The notes below the pieces were generated by a model. It saw only the letters and a program-made list of their open reading frames with translations. It was not told the DNA's origin and searched no databases. From Varibaculum cambriense DSM 15806 (GTDB lineage Bacteria > Actinomycetota > Actinomycetes > Actinomycetales > Actinomycetaceae), in NCBI RefSeq assembly GCF_000420065.1, contig NZ_ATUF01000003.1, positions 274,997-338,996 of the forward strand: DNA of 64,000 bases. Direction: 5' to 3'. Position numbers and translations under genes: made by a program. Positions 25,743-34,303 of this stretch are shown here, one piece after another. Numbering within the stretch: position 1 is the first letter of the stretch; every line of letters starts with the position of its first letter.

Positions 25743-26396
25743 ATGGATTTATCGTTTTTGCCGGAACTCGCCGGCGGTATGCTACAAACCTTCATCATCT
25801 TCGCGCTCACCCTGGTTTTATCGCTGCCCTTGGGGTTGGTGGTTTACGGTGGGCGGGTGAGCCGCTTTAAACCGCTAGCCTGGCTTATTCAGTTTTATAT
25901 CTCGGTGATGCGGGGAACCCCCTTAATGCTGCAACTTTTGGTGGTGTATTTCGGTCCCTTCTTCCTTTTCGGGATGCAAATCGGAGCCGCCTACCGTTTC
26001 AGCGCAGTAATTATCGCTTTCGCGATTAACTACGCTGCCTATTTTGCCGAAATCTACCGCGGAGGTTTCCAAGCGATCCCGGTAGGACAATCGGAAGCCG
26101 CCTTTGTGCTGGGGTATTCTCCGGCGCGTACTTTCCTGACCATCAAGTTGCCGCAAATGTTCCGTACGGTGCTACCTTCGATTACCAACGAAGTAATCAC
26201 CCTGGTAAAAGATACTTCTCTGGCTTTTGCGATCGCCTATGCGGAGATGTTTACGATTGCCAAGCAACAGGCCGCTGCTAGTGCTTCTATGCTGCCATTT
26301 GTGGCAGCCGGTATCTTCTACTGGGTGTTCAACCTGGTGGTAGCGGTAGTGATGGAACGGATTGAAAAACGCATGGGAAGCTACAAGATTAGGTGA
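25743..26396 (+). CDS. Polar amino-acid ABC transporter permease
   Basis: 217 residues, HisM/GlnP-type permease. The opening FLPELAGGMLQTFIIFALTLVLSLPLG, FYISVMRGTPLMLQLLVVYFG and the ATPase-docking loop EAAFVLGYSPARTFLTIKLPQ are typical. It has about five membrane helices and probably works as a homodimer, because no second permease gene is present. It overlaps or abuts the ATPase gene that follows. Confidence 0.94.
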   Translation: MDLSFLPELAGGMLQTFIIFALTLVLSLPLGLVVYGGRVSRFKPLAWLIQFYISVMRGTPLMLQLLVVYFGPFFLFGMQIGAAYRFSAVIIAFAINYAAYFAEIYRGGFQAIPVGQSEAAFVLGYSPARTFLTIKLPQMFRTVLPSITNEVITLVKDTSLAFAIAYAEMFTIAKQQAAASASMLPFVAAGIFYWVFNLVVAVVMERIEKRMGSYKIR

Positions 26397-26401
26397 GGAA
26401 G

Positions 26402-27172
26402 ATGGAAGCGCTACGTATTACCGGTATGGAAAAAAGCTTCGGTACTAACCGGGTGCTTAAAGGAGTATCGCTGACGGTCAACACCGGTGAAGTCCTGGCG
26501 GTTCTTGGTCCTTCAGGTTCCGGAAAATCTACGCTTTTGCGTTGCTGTACTTTCTTAGAACAAATGGATAGCGGAGAAATCTGCTATTTCGGCAAGCAGG
26601 CTTTAAAGAAAGAGGCCGGCGTTAAGGTTTCTACTGGGGATGAGCGCGAGTTCCGGCGCGATTTTGGGTTGGTTTTCCAAGACTTTAACCTGTTTCCACA
26701 TTGGAGCGTGCTGCGAAATCTCACTGATGCCCCGATGAAGGTGCAGGGGAGAGGGCGGGAAGAAGCCCAGGAAACAGCGCTGCAACTGTTAAAAAGGATG
26801 AACCTAGCCGATAAAGGCCAGGCCTACCCGGCAGAGTTATCCGGCGGGCAACAACAGCGGGTTGCGATCGCCCGGGCACTGGCATTAAAGCCTAAGATGC
26901 TGTATTTCGATGAACCCACCTCCGCCTTAGACCCCGAGCTGACCGGAGAAATCCTACAGATCATTCGCTCGCTGGCAGCGGAGCAGATGACCATGGTAAT
27001 CGTGACTCACGAGATGGATTTTGCTGCCGAAGTCGCGGATCGCGCCCTCTTTATTGATAACGGAGTGGTACTGGAATCTGGCAACGCCAAGCAGTTAATC
27101 CGCAATCCTTCCCAGGAGCGTACTCGCCAGTTCCTCAATAAACTACGCGGACACAACGCTTCTGCAGATTAA
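26402..27172 (+). CDS. Polar amino-acid ABC transporter ATP-binding protein (GlnQ-like)
   Basis: 256 residues with Walker [11 protein letters not shown], signature [15 protein letters not shown], Walker [15 protein letters not shown] and the switch His in VTHEMDFA. These are the hallmarks of the polar amino-acid uptake ATPases. ATG 26402 is preferred to GTG 26393, because AGGTGAGG lies just before it and the core normally starts with a short beta strand (ALRITGMEKSFG). It ends 11 bp before the converging pepP gene. Confidence 0.93.
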   Translation: MEALRITGMEKSFGTNRVLKGVSLTVNTGEVLAVLGPSGSGKSTLLRCCTFLEQMDSGEICYFGKQALKKEAGVKVSTGDEREFRRDFGLVFQDFNLFPHWSVLRNLTDAPMKVQGRGREEAQETALQLLKRMNLADKGQAYPAELSGGQQQRVAIARALALKPKMLYFDEPTSALDPELTGEILQIIRSLAAEQMTMVIVTHEMDFAAEVADRALFIDNGVVLESGNAKQLIRNPSQERTRQFLNKLRGHNASAD

Positions 27173-27183
27173 TAATCCTTGGT

Positions 27184-28758
27184 CTATGAGGCGGGATATT
27201 CGTTAAGGCGTGCCATCCAAGCTTCCACCTCTTCGATAGTGCGGGGAATATCTTCCGAAAGACGGCGTACGCTGCCGTTCGCCTCCACTAGCACATCGTC
27301 CTCGATCCTCACCCCGATGCCGCGTAGTTCTTCGGGTAAGAGTTGATCGTCCTGGTGGAAATAGAGACCCGGCTCAATCGTGAAACACATGCCTGGCTCT
27401 AGCAGGGCATCCATATACATATCCCGCGCGGCTAAGGCGCAATCGTGGACATCTAGCCCTAAGTGGTGGGAGACTCCATGCGGCATCCAGCGCCGGTATT
27501 CCCCGCCGTCCTTTGAGAGGGTCTGTTCGGCACTCACCGGCAATACCCCCCAGGCATCCAAATGTTTAACTAAAGCCGCAACTGCCGCGTCATGTACATC
27601 TTTGAACTTACATCCCGGCTTATTGGCTTGCGCCAAGCCGGCCTCGCAGGCATCGAGTACCGCGTTATACACCTTGGCCTGCACCGGGGTGAATTTGCCA
27701 TTTACCGGCAAGGTGCGGGTGATATCCGCGGTATAGAGAGAATCGGCTTCCACTCCGGCATCAATCAAAATCAAGTCGCCTGAGCGGACTGGTCCATCGT
27801 TATCAATCCAATGCAAAGTATTGGCGTGATTTCCCGAGGCTGCAATGGTGTCGTATCCCAGGCCGTTGCCTTCTTCACGAGCCCGAGCTTGGAAGGCTCC
27901 CTCAACCACCCGTTCACCGCGATGGTGCTGGGTTGCACGGGGCAGCGCCCGAATCATGGCTTCAAAGCCCGACTTGGTAACCGCAATCGCGTGCTCTAGC
28001 TCCTTGACCTCGGCGGCATCCTTTTGCAAGCGCAATACCGAGGCGGCTTCTTCGAGTTTTTCATCCCGGCTCCGGGCGTCCTCTCCGGTCGGAAGCCCGG
28101 CTTCGCTACGCACTTTCTCTACCGCCGCCTGCACCGAAGCGTCGACTTCGCGTATTACTCGCAGCTGCACCAGACCTGCATCTTTAGCCAGTTGATCGGA
28201 CAAAGTGTCTAAGGGGCGCGCCTCCAAGCCGGTCACTGCCTCCATTTGAGAAAGCGTCATTCGCGGTCCCACCCAGAACTCACCATAGGTGGAGTCAGCA
28301 TAAAATTCTTCGCTGCTGCGCGGAGCTTGGGGACGGAAAAATACGATCCCGCGATGAGTAGCTGCCCCCGCATTTTCGGGGGCATTTTCTAAGGGCGTCC
28401 CCTCTTTATCGGTTAGCGGTTCCAGGACTAGCGCGGCGTCCGGTTCGAGCTCCCCGCCTAGCCCAGTCAAATGGGCAAATGCGGAGTGGGCGCGGAAGCG
28501 ATAGTCGCAATCATTGGAACGAACCTTATAGTTTCCGGCCGGAATCACTAGGCGTTCCCCTCGGAACTGGGCACCTAGTTTTTGATAGCGAGCCGTCAAG
28601 AAATCCCGCGCGTGACTGGGAACAGGATCGGGATCTTTACGTTCGCCCCAACCGCTGCCAATAAATTCGCGAAACGCGGGACTGCCAATCCGGCGAGAAC
28701 GGTTATTTACCCGGTCTTTTAAGGGTTGCTCTTCTGCTGCTGCTAAGTTTTCTTCCAT
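27184..28758 (-). CDS. pepP: Xaa-Pro aminopeptidase (aminopeptidase P, M24B)
   Basis: 524 residues. It removes the N-terminal residue from peptides with Pro at position 2. The N-terminal AMP_N domain covers about residues 50-210 (FREFIGSGWGERKDP, RFRAHSAFAHLTGL). The pita-bread catalytic domain has the five metal ligands in order: LILIDAGVE (Asp), YTADITRT (Asp), MPHGVSHHLGLDVHD (His), FTIEPGLYFH (Glu) and GVRIEDDVLV (Glu). It suits a cell that imports peptides through the nearby Opp system. It diverges from the PHP-domain gene with 35 bp between starts. Confidence 0.95.
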   Translation of the reverse strand: MEENLAAAEEQPLKDRVNNRSRRIGSPAFREFIGSGWGERKDPDPVPSHARDFLTARYQKLGAQFRGERLVIPAGNYKVRSNDCDYRFRAHSAFAHLTGLGGELEPDAALVLEPLTDKEGTPLENAPENAGAATHRGIVFFRPQAPRSSEEFYADSTYGEFWVGPRMTLSQMEAVTGLEARPLDTLSDQLAKDAGLVQLRVIREVDASVQAAVEKVRSEAGLPTGEDARSRDEKLEEAASVLRLQKDAAEVKELEHAIAVTKSGFEAMIRALPRATQHHRGERVVEGAFQARAREEGNGLGYDTIAASGNHANTLHWIDNDGPVRSGDLILIDAGVEADSLYTADITRTLPVNGKFTPVQAKVYNAVLDACEAGLAQANKPGCKFKDVHDAAVAALVKHLDAWGVLPVSAEQTLSKDGGEYRRWMPHGVSHHLGLDVHDCALAARDMYMDALLEPGMCFTIEPGLYFHQDDQLLPEELRGIGVRIEDDVLVEANGSVRRLSEDIPRTIEEVEAWMARLNEYPAS

Positions 28759-28781
28759 ACTTCCATCATGCCACGATGACC

Positions 28782-28787
28782 TAAAAT
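28782..28787 (+). promoter_or_regulatory. -10 box suggesting a leaderless transcript
   Basis: TAAAAT ends six bases before ATG 28794. No ribosome-binding site precedes that ATG, so transcription would start at or next to the start codon. Leaderless mRNAs are common in actinobacteria. No good -35 is visible. Confidence 0.4.
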
Positions 28788-28793
28788 AGTCCT

Positions 28794-29645
28794 ATGGCGG
28801 CGACGCGAATCGATTTACACGCTCATTCTTCCTGTTCAGATGGTACTGACTCTCCCGAGCAGGTGATGCTTCTGGCCGCGCAAACCGGTTTGGATGTCAT
28901 CGCGCTTACCGATCATGACACCTTCGCGGGGATAACAGCTGCCAGTAAAATGGTTCCGGAATGCGGGGTTGGTTTGGTTCCCGGGGTAGAGATCTCCACT
29001 TCCCATCAGGGAATCACCGCGCATCTGCTCGCCTATTTACCTGACCCGCAAAGCCCGGTGTTAAAGGAGTTATTCGTAAAAACCGTGGAGGCACGCCAGC
29101 AGCGGATGCGGGAGATGGTGCAGCGCTTATCTGCAGATTTTGATATTTCTTATCCGGCAGTTGTCGAGCAGGCGGGATCGAGCCCCATTGGGCGGCCACA
29201 CGTTGCTGATCTTTTGGTAAAAGCCGGGTATTTCCCTGACCGCTCCGCCGCATTTGAGCAGGTGTTAGCTACTTCCAGTAAATACTATGTGCACTATCAG
29301 GCTCCCGATACCATCGAGGCAGTGGAACAGGTAATAGCAGCGGGGGGAGTCCCGGTTCTGGCGCATCCGCGAGCCGGCAAAAGACAGCGCCGTTTCTTGT
29401 CGGTAGATACTATTGCCCTGCTAAAAGAAGCGGGACTATTTGCCCTGGAGGCTTTCCACCCGGAGCAAAACCCGATTGAACAGGCCGAGGTCAGGGAAAT
29501 AGCGAAACTTCTGGGATTGGCTATTACCGGATCTTCGGATTATCACGGCAGCGGAAAGCCCAATCAACTGGGACAATGCCTCACAGATCCGGAAGTATTC
29601 GCGGAAATCTGTAGCAGGGGAGCGGGAGAACTGGTGTGTCCCTGA
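28794..29645 (+). CDS. PHP-domain phosphoesterase (RNase AM / YciV-like)
   Basis: 283 residues with the four PHP metal motifs: IDLHAHSSCSDG, ALTDHDTFAG, PGVEIS and, near the end, GSSDYHG. The middle HPRAG and the second His-rich segment are also as in the YciV/TrpH family, which removes 5' nucleotides from short RNAs or hydrolyses 3',5'-bisphosphonucleotides. The exact activity cannot be decided here. It has no Shine-Dalgarno site. It precedes murE on the same strand. Confidence 0.88.
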   Translation: MAATRIDLHAHSSCSDGTDSPEQVMLLAAQTGLDVIALTDHDTFAGITAASKMVPECGVGLVPGVEISTSHQGITAHLLAYLPDPQSPVLKELFVKTVEARQQRMREMVQRLSADFDISYPAVVEQAGSSPIGRPHVADLLVKAGYFPDRSAAFEQVLATSSKYYVHYQAPDTIEAVEQVIAAGGVPVLAHPRAGKRQRRFLSVDTIALLKEAGLFALEAFHPEQNPIEQAEVREIAKLLGLAITGSSDYHGSGKPNQLGQCLTDPEVFAEICSRGAGELVCP

Positions 29646-29713
29646 GAAGGGGGGTAGAGGCTGCGGCTGCGCACTTTATCGTTTGCAAGGAAGTTGCCAC
29701 TAGAGTAGAGGCT

Positions 29714-31294
29714 ATGACCGTAACTTTTCGAGATTTTCGTCCCCAAAATATTGCTCCGGTTTCGCTGGCGCGTTTAGTTGCCGGCTTTACCCCCGAAATT
29801 GATGCCTCCTGGGAAGAGATTCCAGTGCGAGGAGTCTCTATGGCGTCTGATGAGATTTTAGCCGGGGAGGCCTTTATAGCAGTGGGCGGGGCGAATGTGC
29901 ATGCCGCCAAGTTTGCAGGTGAGGTGGAATCTCTGGGGGCAGCAGCGGTTATTACTGATGCTAAGGGCGCGCAAATCGCTACTTCCCAAGGGGTGAAAAT
30001 CCCGGTGGTGACGGTGCCGGATCCGCGGGAAGCGGCTTCACCCCTCGCGATTAGAGCCTTCGATAATCCGGCAGGGAAAATGAAAACCGTGGCGGTAACC
30101 GGAACTAATGGCAAGACCACTACTTGTTTTGCTGCCAAATTTGCTTTTGAAGCGGCAGGGCTTGCCACCATGATTCTTTCTACGGCGGAAACTCAGGTGG
30201 GGGATTTGCGGATTCAATCTTCGCGTACCACGTTTGAAGGTCCGATGTTGCAGCGAATCCTGGCTTACGGGGTGGAGCAGGGGATGCAGGCCGCAGTAGT
30301 GGAAGTATCCGCGCATGCCCTGGCTTTGGCGCGCATAGCAGGAATGAAGTTCGATGCCACCGCTTTTACGAACCTGCAGCATGATCATCTGGATTATTTC
30401 CACACGATGGAAAACTACCTGGCAGCTAAGGCGCGGTTGTGTTCTAAAGAGTTTACGGATTATAGCGTGATCTGCGTCGATGATAAGTGGGGGCAGCAAT
30501 TAGCGGCTAATTGTGACACCCAAAATCTGACAGTATCTGCCTACGATCCGGCTGCGCAAGCCGATTGGGTAGTAACCCGAAAAGTTAACAACATTGCGCA
30601 TGCGGCGTGCGATTTTACTTTAACTGGGAAGACGGAACCGAATGTGGGGCGCGAGGAAAAAATTACCGTTGCCCTGCCCGGGGAGGTAAATGTGCAAGAT
30701 GCCGCGATTGCCTATCTCATGGTTACCGGAATCGGGATTCCCGTCGAGGCCGTAAAAGCGGGCTTAGCGACCCTAGCCGTTCCCGGGCGCCTGGAAATCG
30801 TCAGCCGGCGTAATGAAGGTACCCCGCTGGTAATCAATGATTATGCCCATACCCCGGAGGCGTTAGCTTCGATTCTGCGCACTATGCAAGAGTTCACGCC
30901 CGGGAAACTACACTTGGTTTTTGGTACCGACGGGGATCGCGATGCGACCAAACGGGTACCGCTAGCTAAAGTGGCTGCTCAAGAGGCAGATATTCTCTGG
31001 GTGACTGACGAAAATCCGCGCACCGAGAATGCCCAAAGTATTCGCGCCCAGCTGCTATCCGGGATTAAAGAGGAACGCCCCGAGATGGAGAACGTTTGTG
31101 AAGTAACTACCTGCCGCCGGGATGCCATCCGGAAAGCAATTTTGGCTGCTCATTCGGACGATACGGTAATAATCACTGGCAAAGGCGCGGAGCCCTATCA
31201 AGAAATTGAGGGAGTTTTCCACGCTTTTAATGACACGCCGGTGGCTCGCGATTGCCTGGCAGCCTATAAGAATCGCGCTCATATTCAGGGGTAA
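29714..31294 (+). CDS. murE: UDP-N-acetylmuramoyl-tripeptide synthetase MurE
   Basis: MurE adds the third amino acid to UDP-MurNAc-dipeptide. The ATP loop TGTNGKTTT is near residues 126-134, and FTNLQHDHLDYFHTMENYLAAKARL carries the carbamylated Lys region. INDYAHTPEAL and TDENPRTENAQS follow in the C-terminal domain. The NPR of the last motif resembles the DNPR of diaminopimelate-adding enzymes more than the DNPA of lysine-adding ones, but actinomycetes using Lys or Orn also vary here, so the substrate stays open. Start ATG 29714 (526 residues) is preferred to the longer GTG frame at 29636. It lies 12 kb from the rest of the wall cluster. Confidence 0.93.
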   Translation: MTVTFRDFRPQNIAPVSLARLVAGFTPEIDASWEEIPVRGVSMASDEILAGEAFIAVGGANVHAAKFAGEVESLGAAAVITDAKGAQIATSQGVKIPVVTVPDPREAASPLAIRAFDNPAGKMKTVAVTGTNGKTTTCFAAKFAFEAAGLATMILSTAETQVGDLRIQSSRTTFEGPMLQRILAYGVEQGMQAAVVEVSAHALALARIAGMKFDATAFTNLQHDHLDYFHTMENYLAAKARLCSKEFTDYSVICVDDKWGQQLAANCDTQNLTVSAYDPAAQADWVVTRKVNNIAHAACDFTLTGKTEPNVGREEKITVALPGEVNVQDAAIAYLMVTGIGIPVEAVKAGLATLAVPGRLEIVSRRNEGTPLVINDYAHTPEALASILRTMQEFTPGKLHLVFGTDGDRDATKRVPLAKVAAQEADILWVTDENPRTENAQSIRAQLLSGIKEERPEMENVCEVTTCRRDAIRKAILAAHSDDTVIITGKGAEPYQEIEGVFHAFNDTPVARDCLAAYKNRAHIQG

Positions 31295-31387
31295 CGCTCT
31301 ACCGATGATTATCCCCGGCGCTTAGCCCTTTTGGAGGGCGCAGGTCAGATTTCTCGTGCCCCTGGGAGAGAGTTCCTAATGGCGCGG

Positions 31388-31792
31388 CTATTCTGAAACC
31401 AGGTCAAAGTCGTAGCTGGCGCCATCGTCTAGGGTATGGCCAACGGTGCAGTATTTATCTATTGCCTCCTGGGATTTTTGCCGTAGTTGCGCCACCTGCT
31501 CTTCGCTTAGTTCGGCGAGGTCAGTAACCATTTCTACCGTCAGGTGGGAATAGGAATCGCGGCGCTCATCTTTTTGTGCTGCTACCCCTACGGCGGCCGC
31601 AAAATCTTTTCCTAAAGCAGCAGAGAATACGTGATCAGCGGAAAAAGTATGGCAGGTGGCCAGAGCGAGCTGCAGCAGTTCCCCGGGAGTGAACTGGTTT
31701 TCTCCCATCCCGATTTCGACTTTGGCGCCGCGCTCATTTTGTCCTACATAGTGTTTCTTGCCTTGGCGGTGTGCCCATAAAATTTTACTCAT
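31388..31792 (-). CDS. OsmC/Ohr family peroxide-reductase-like protein
   Basis: 134 residues. The two redox cysteines of the OsmC fold are in place, LATCHTFSADH and DKYCTVGHTL. Such proteins reduce organic hydroperoxides using lipoyl or other thiols. The opening SKILWAHRQGKKHYVGQNERGAKVEIG is typical of the OsmC branch. It is transcribed from the same strand as the initiator tRNA upstream, with a terminator between them. Confidence 0.88.
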   Translation of the reverse strand: MSKILWAHRQGKKHYVGQNERGAKVEIGMGENQFTPGELLQLALATCHTFSADHVFSAALGKDFAAAVGVAAQKDERRDSYSHLTVEMVTDLAELSEEQVAQLRQKSQEAIDKYCTVGHTLDDGASYDFDLVSE

Positions 31793-31834
31793 GCCCTTAT
31801 TGTGGCAGGAACTGTCAGTAAGTGCAGGAACATA

Positions 31835-31867
31835 AAAAATCCTGCAACCTAAGGTTGCAGGATTTTT
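31835..31867 (-). terminator. Terminator downstream of tRNA-fMet
   Basis: A 16-bp inverted repeat (31835-31850 with 31852-31867) ends in a T-run when read on the minus strand, five bases past the tRNA 3' end. Its symmetry with A and T runs on both sides also allows it to act in the other direction. Confidence 0.85.
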
Positions 31868-31872
31868 GCTAG

Positions 31873-31946
31873 TAGCGGGGGCTGGATTTGAACCAACGAC
31901 CTCCGGGTTATGAGCCCGGCGAGCTACCGAACTGCTCCACCCCGCG
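31873..31946 (-). tRNA. Initiator tRNA-Met (anticodon CAU)
   Basis: Read on the minus strand the 74-base sequence begins CGCGGGGTGGAGCAG and folds into a complete cloverleaf. The anticodon loop is CTCATAA, giving CAU. The three G-C pairs at the base of the anticodon stem (GGG / CCC) and the unpaired first base of the acceptor stem (C against T) mark it as the initiator rather than the elongator. The 3' CCA is not encoded. The T loop TTCAAAT is standard. Confidence 0.95.
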
Positions 31947-32151
31947 TCGACTTGTCTATGTTAAGCAGGCTGGGTGGCTAAAGGCAAAAAAATTCACTGT
32001 CGAAGAAGTCACGTTAGGAGCTTCAGAGACTAAACTAGCCGTTCAAATGGAATTAGGGGGAGAGCAGGGATTGAATTTAGAAAAGTAAAAACGCTGGAGC
32101 AGGCGCTAAACATTCAAGTAAAAACCGGCAGAGAACAAATAGGCTACCGCT

Positions 32152-32841
32152 TTATAGCGCCCGTAGGACGGTAACTACTTTCCCTAAAATCGTGGCATTG
32201 TCGCCCGGAATCGGTTCAAATGCTGGGTTGTGGGGGAGTAGCCAGACATGTCCTTCGCGCCGCGCGAGGGTTTTAACGGTAGCTTCCCCGTCGATCATGG
32301 CAGCCACGATTTCCCCCAATTCGGCTACGTTTTGGCGACGAACCACCACCCAGTCGCCGTCGCAGATCGCCGCCTCAATCATTGAGTCGCCATGCACCTT
32401 GAGCATGAACAGTTCGCCATCCCCGGTAAAGCGGGTAGGGATAGTGAAAACGTCCTCTATATCTTGTTGGGCATCAATGGGGGTACCGGCAGCAATCTGT
32501 CCTACCAAGGGAATCGCGTGATGGTTTAGGGGGGTTACTTCCGCTATTTGCGCAGATAAAGATTTGGGACCGGGCTCACTGGTTGAAAGCGCCGCGAATT
32601 GCGGGTTTACCTCCAGGGCGCGACTACGTCCCGCGGCCCGTACTAAGAAACCCTGACTGACCAGGTTATCTAGGTGATGCTTAACCGTGGAGGAGGAGGA
32701 CAGCCCCACCGCTGCGGCAATTTCCCTAACCGAGGGCGGATATCCCTGAGCGCGAATCCCGGCGCAAACCGCCTCGAAAATAGAGCGTGCACGCGGACGT
32801 AAATTTCCAATATCTAAGGCGTGATCTTGCTGTTTGCTCAT
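32152..32841 (-). CDS. lexA: SOS repressor LexA
   Basis: 229 residues counted from ATG 32841, which has GGGAGGGAAG just before it; the longer frame to 32892 is rejected. The winged-helix DNA-binding half contains YPPSVREIAAAVGLSSSSTVKHHL (residues 34-57). The self-cleavage site is VGQIAAGTP (Ala118-Gly119), and the catalytic pair is Ser153 (GDSM) and Lys190 (ATVKTL). Activated RecA makes it cut itself, freeing SOS genes. SOS boxes lie in its own upstream region and in front of the divergent gene. Confidence 0.97.
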   Translation of the reverse strand: MSKQQDHALDIGNLRPRARSIFEAVCAGIRAQGYPPSVREIAAAVGLSSSSTVKHHLDNLVSQGFLVRAAGRSRALEVNPQFAALSTSEPGPKSLSAQIAEVTPLNHHAIPLVGQIAAGTPIDAQQDIEDVFTIPTRFTGDGELFMLKVHGDSMIEAAICDGDWVVVRRQNVAELGEIVAAMIDGEATVKTLARREGHVWLLPHNPAFEPIPGDNATILGKVVTVLRAL

Positions 32842-32890
32842 CTTCCCTCCCGCTGTTAACTCGATGATAAGAAATTGTGACCCGTTATGC

Positions 32891-32902
32891 AAACATTTGT
32901 TC
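32891..32902. promoter_or_regulatory. SOS box 1 (lexA side)
   Basis: AAAC-ATTT-GTTC has the LexA half-site spacing of four bases, with one mismatch to the GAAC-N4-GTTC consensus of Gram-positive bacteria. It lies 50 bp upstream of the lexA start and probably gives autoregulation. Confidence 0.7.
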
Positions 32903-32922
32903 GATAAATTTGCATTTTTCGC

Positions 32923-32951
32923 TTGATTTTACGAAGCTCTCTCGTTAGTAT
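32923..32951 (+). promoter_or_regulatory. Promoter of the SOS membrane-protein gene
   Basis: TTGATT (32923-32928), a 17-bp spacer and TAGTAT (32946-32951) make a good promoter. Two LexA boxes sit immediately downstream, across the expected transcription start, which fits tight repression. Confidence 0.7.
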
Positions 32952-32954
32952 ATC

Positions 32955-32981
32955 AAACAGATGTTCGACGAACGTTTGTTC
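32955..32981. promoter_or_regulatory. SOS boxes 2 and 3 (tandem)
   Basis: Box 2, AAAC-AGAT-GTTC (32955-32966), has one mismatch, and box 3, GAAC-GTTT-GTTC (32970-32981), is a perfect match to GAAC-N4-GTTC. Their centres are 15 bp apart. Together they cover the start of the divergent gene's transcript. Confidence 0.85.
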
Positions 32982-32996
32982 GAGAAAGGTGTAGTT

Positions 32997-33584
32997 ATGT
33001 CCACACAACTTTCTTTCAATCTGGAAGAACTAGCCCAAAAACGGGTAGTAGGTCTGGGGAGCTACCAGTTATCGAAACTGTCGGCGGCAAAGCCGAAGCG
33101 TCCTCACCTACAGTTGGTAGACGCCACCTATATAGAACGTGCACGGGCCAAGTCCCGTCATCCAGCGGGCTCCAAAATGCCATGCCCGCCCGCCATCGGT
33201 AGGGAGAGCCGTACGGAAGGGGCGGCTACAGCTTTTGACTCGCTTCCACAGTGGGCGCGCCGAGCGCCTCGCACTAAGAAGGTAGACTCAATGCCACTGG
33301 TAGTGGTTCCTCCCGCTGCCAAGGCAGAAAGCCAAGCTAGTGCGCGGCGCTCGGCTCCCCAAAGAAAGTCAACTAGGAATCTTCAGGTTCCCCGGATCAG
33401 CCATAAATTATTCCAAGTATCCCTAGGGCTACTGGTGATGGCTGCAGCGTTAATCGCCGGTGTGGGTTTTGGCAGTTACTGGGATGCGACCGCTAATGAC
33501 AGTAAAGGAATAAGTCAGTTTTCTAATGAAGTGGCAGTAGAAAACAGCCAGGCCTCCTCGGCGGATCTGCTATTAGGGCAGTAA
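32997..33584 (+). CDS. SOS-controlled single-pass membrane protein, probable division inhibitor (DivS / Rv2719c position)
   Basis: 195 residues, start ATG 32997 with GAAAGG upstream; the frame runs further up to 32961 across the SOS boxes, but that part is not translated by this reading. A strongly basic, probably cytoplasmic segment (1-135) is followed by one membrane helix (about 139-160, LFQVSLGLLVMAAALIAGVGFG) and a ~35-residue outer tail. I see no LysM or enzyme domain. Genes between lexA and nrdR in other actinobacteria encode SOS-induced division suppressors (divS in Corynebacterium, Rv2719c in Mycobacterium). Position, two LexA boxes and topology support the same role, although sequence similarity is not obvious to me. 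Confidence 0.8.
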   Translation: MSTQLSFNLEELAQKRVVGLGSYQLSKLSAAKPKRPHLQLVDATYIERARAKSRHPAGSKMPCPPAIGRESRTEGAATAFDSLPQWARRAPRTKKVDSMPLVVVPPAAKAESQASARRSAPQRKSTRNLQVPRISHKLFQVSLGLLVMAAALIAGVGFGSYWDATANDSKGISQFSNEVAVENSQASSADLLLGQ

Positions 33585-33808
33585 TCCCTCCTTTCACCAT
33601 CCTGCGATATTTAAGGAAATTTTGTCCCGAAGGGGGCGTGGTGGGTCATTTGGTCAGTGGCAGTTTGGCGTCGCGGGGAAATCATTCTGGTGCGGGGGGA
33701 CAGATCCTAAGGAAAGCTATTCCTTTTTCTGCGGCGCGATCCTGGTTGAAGAGGTTGATGCAAGAGTGTCAAATGTTGCGATAAGCTAGACCTCCAGGAT
33801 GCTTACTG

Positions 33809-34303
33809 ATGGGGGAAAAGTTGCACTGTCCGTTTTGCCATAATGATGATTCGCGGGTAATCGATTCGCGAATCGCCGAAGAGGGAAACGCTATCCGGCG
33901 TCGCCGGGAATGTACCAAATGCAATAAACGCTTTACCACTATTGAGACTGCAGCTTTATCTGTGAAGAAACGCTCCGGCACTTTAGAACCGTTTTCGCGG
34001 GAAAAAGTGATTATCGGAGTTAGGAAAGCCTGCCAGGGTCGCCCCGTAAGCAGCGATGACCTTGCAAAATTAGCGCAACAGGTGGAAGAGGATTTGCGGG
34101 CGAGTGGAAAATCGCAAATTGATTCCCACTCTATTGGGACGGCTATCTTGGGGCCGCTTCGGGAACTCGACGTTGTTGCTTACTTGCGATTTGCCTCTGT
34201 ATATTCCAGCTTTGATGATCTAGATGACTTCCAAACTGCGATCGACGAGATTCGATCACAACAAAATGCAGCTAACGCAGAGACAGTACTCGCAGACCAA
34301 TAG
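33809..34303 (+). CDS. nrdR: Transcriptional repressor NrdR
   Basis: 164 residues. NrdR represses ribonucleotide reductase genes when dATP is high. The N-terminal zinc ribbon is visible (CPFC at 7-10 and CTKC near 36-39, with the [17 protein letters not shown] signature), followed by an ATP-cone ([24 protein letters not shown]) and the conserved [17 protein letters not shown] end. ATG 33809 has AGGA upstream; a TTG at 33821 would give the more usual short N-terminus. The 224-bp gap before it shows no gene. Its 3' end overlaps serA by 32 bp on the opposite strand. Confidence 0.96.
   Translation: MGEKLHCPFCHNDDSRVIDSRIAEEGNAIRRRRECTKCNKRFTTIETAALSVKKRSGTLEPFSREKVIIGVRKACQGRPVSSDDLAKLAQQVEEDLRASGKSQIDSHSIGTAILGPLRELDVVAYLRFASVYSSFDDLDDFQTAIDEIRSQQNAANAETVLADQ

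Noticed and set aside
32842..32892. Upstream extension of lexA (17 residues)
   Set aside because: The strong ribosome site GGGAGGGAAG lies directly before ATG 32841, and the extension would run up to SOS box 1.
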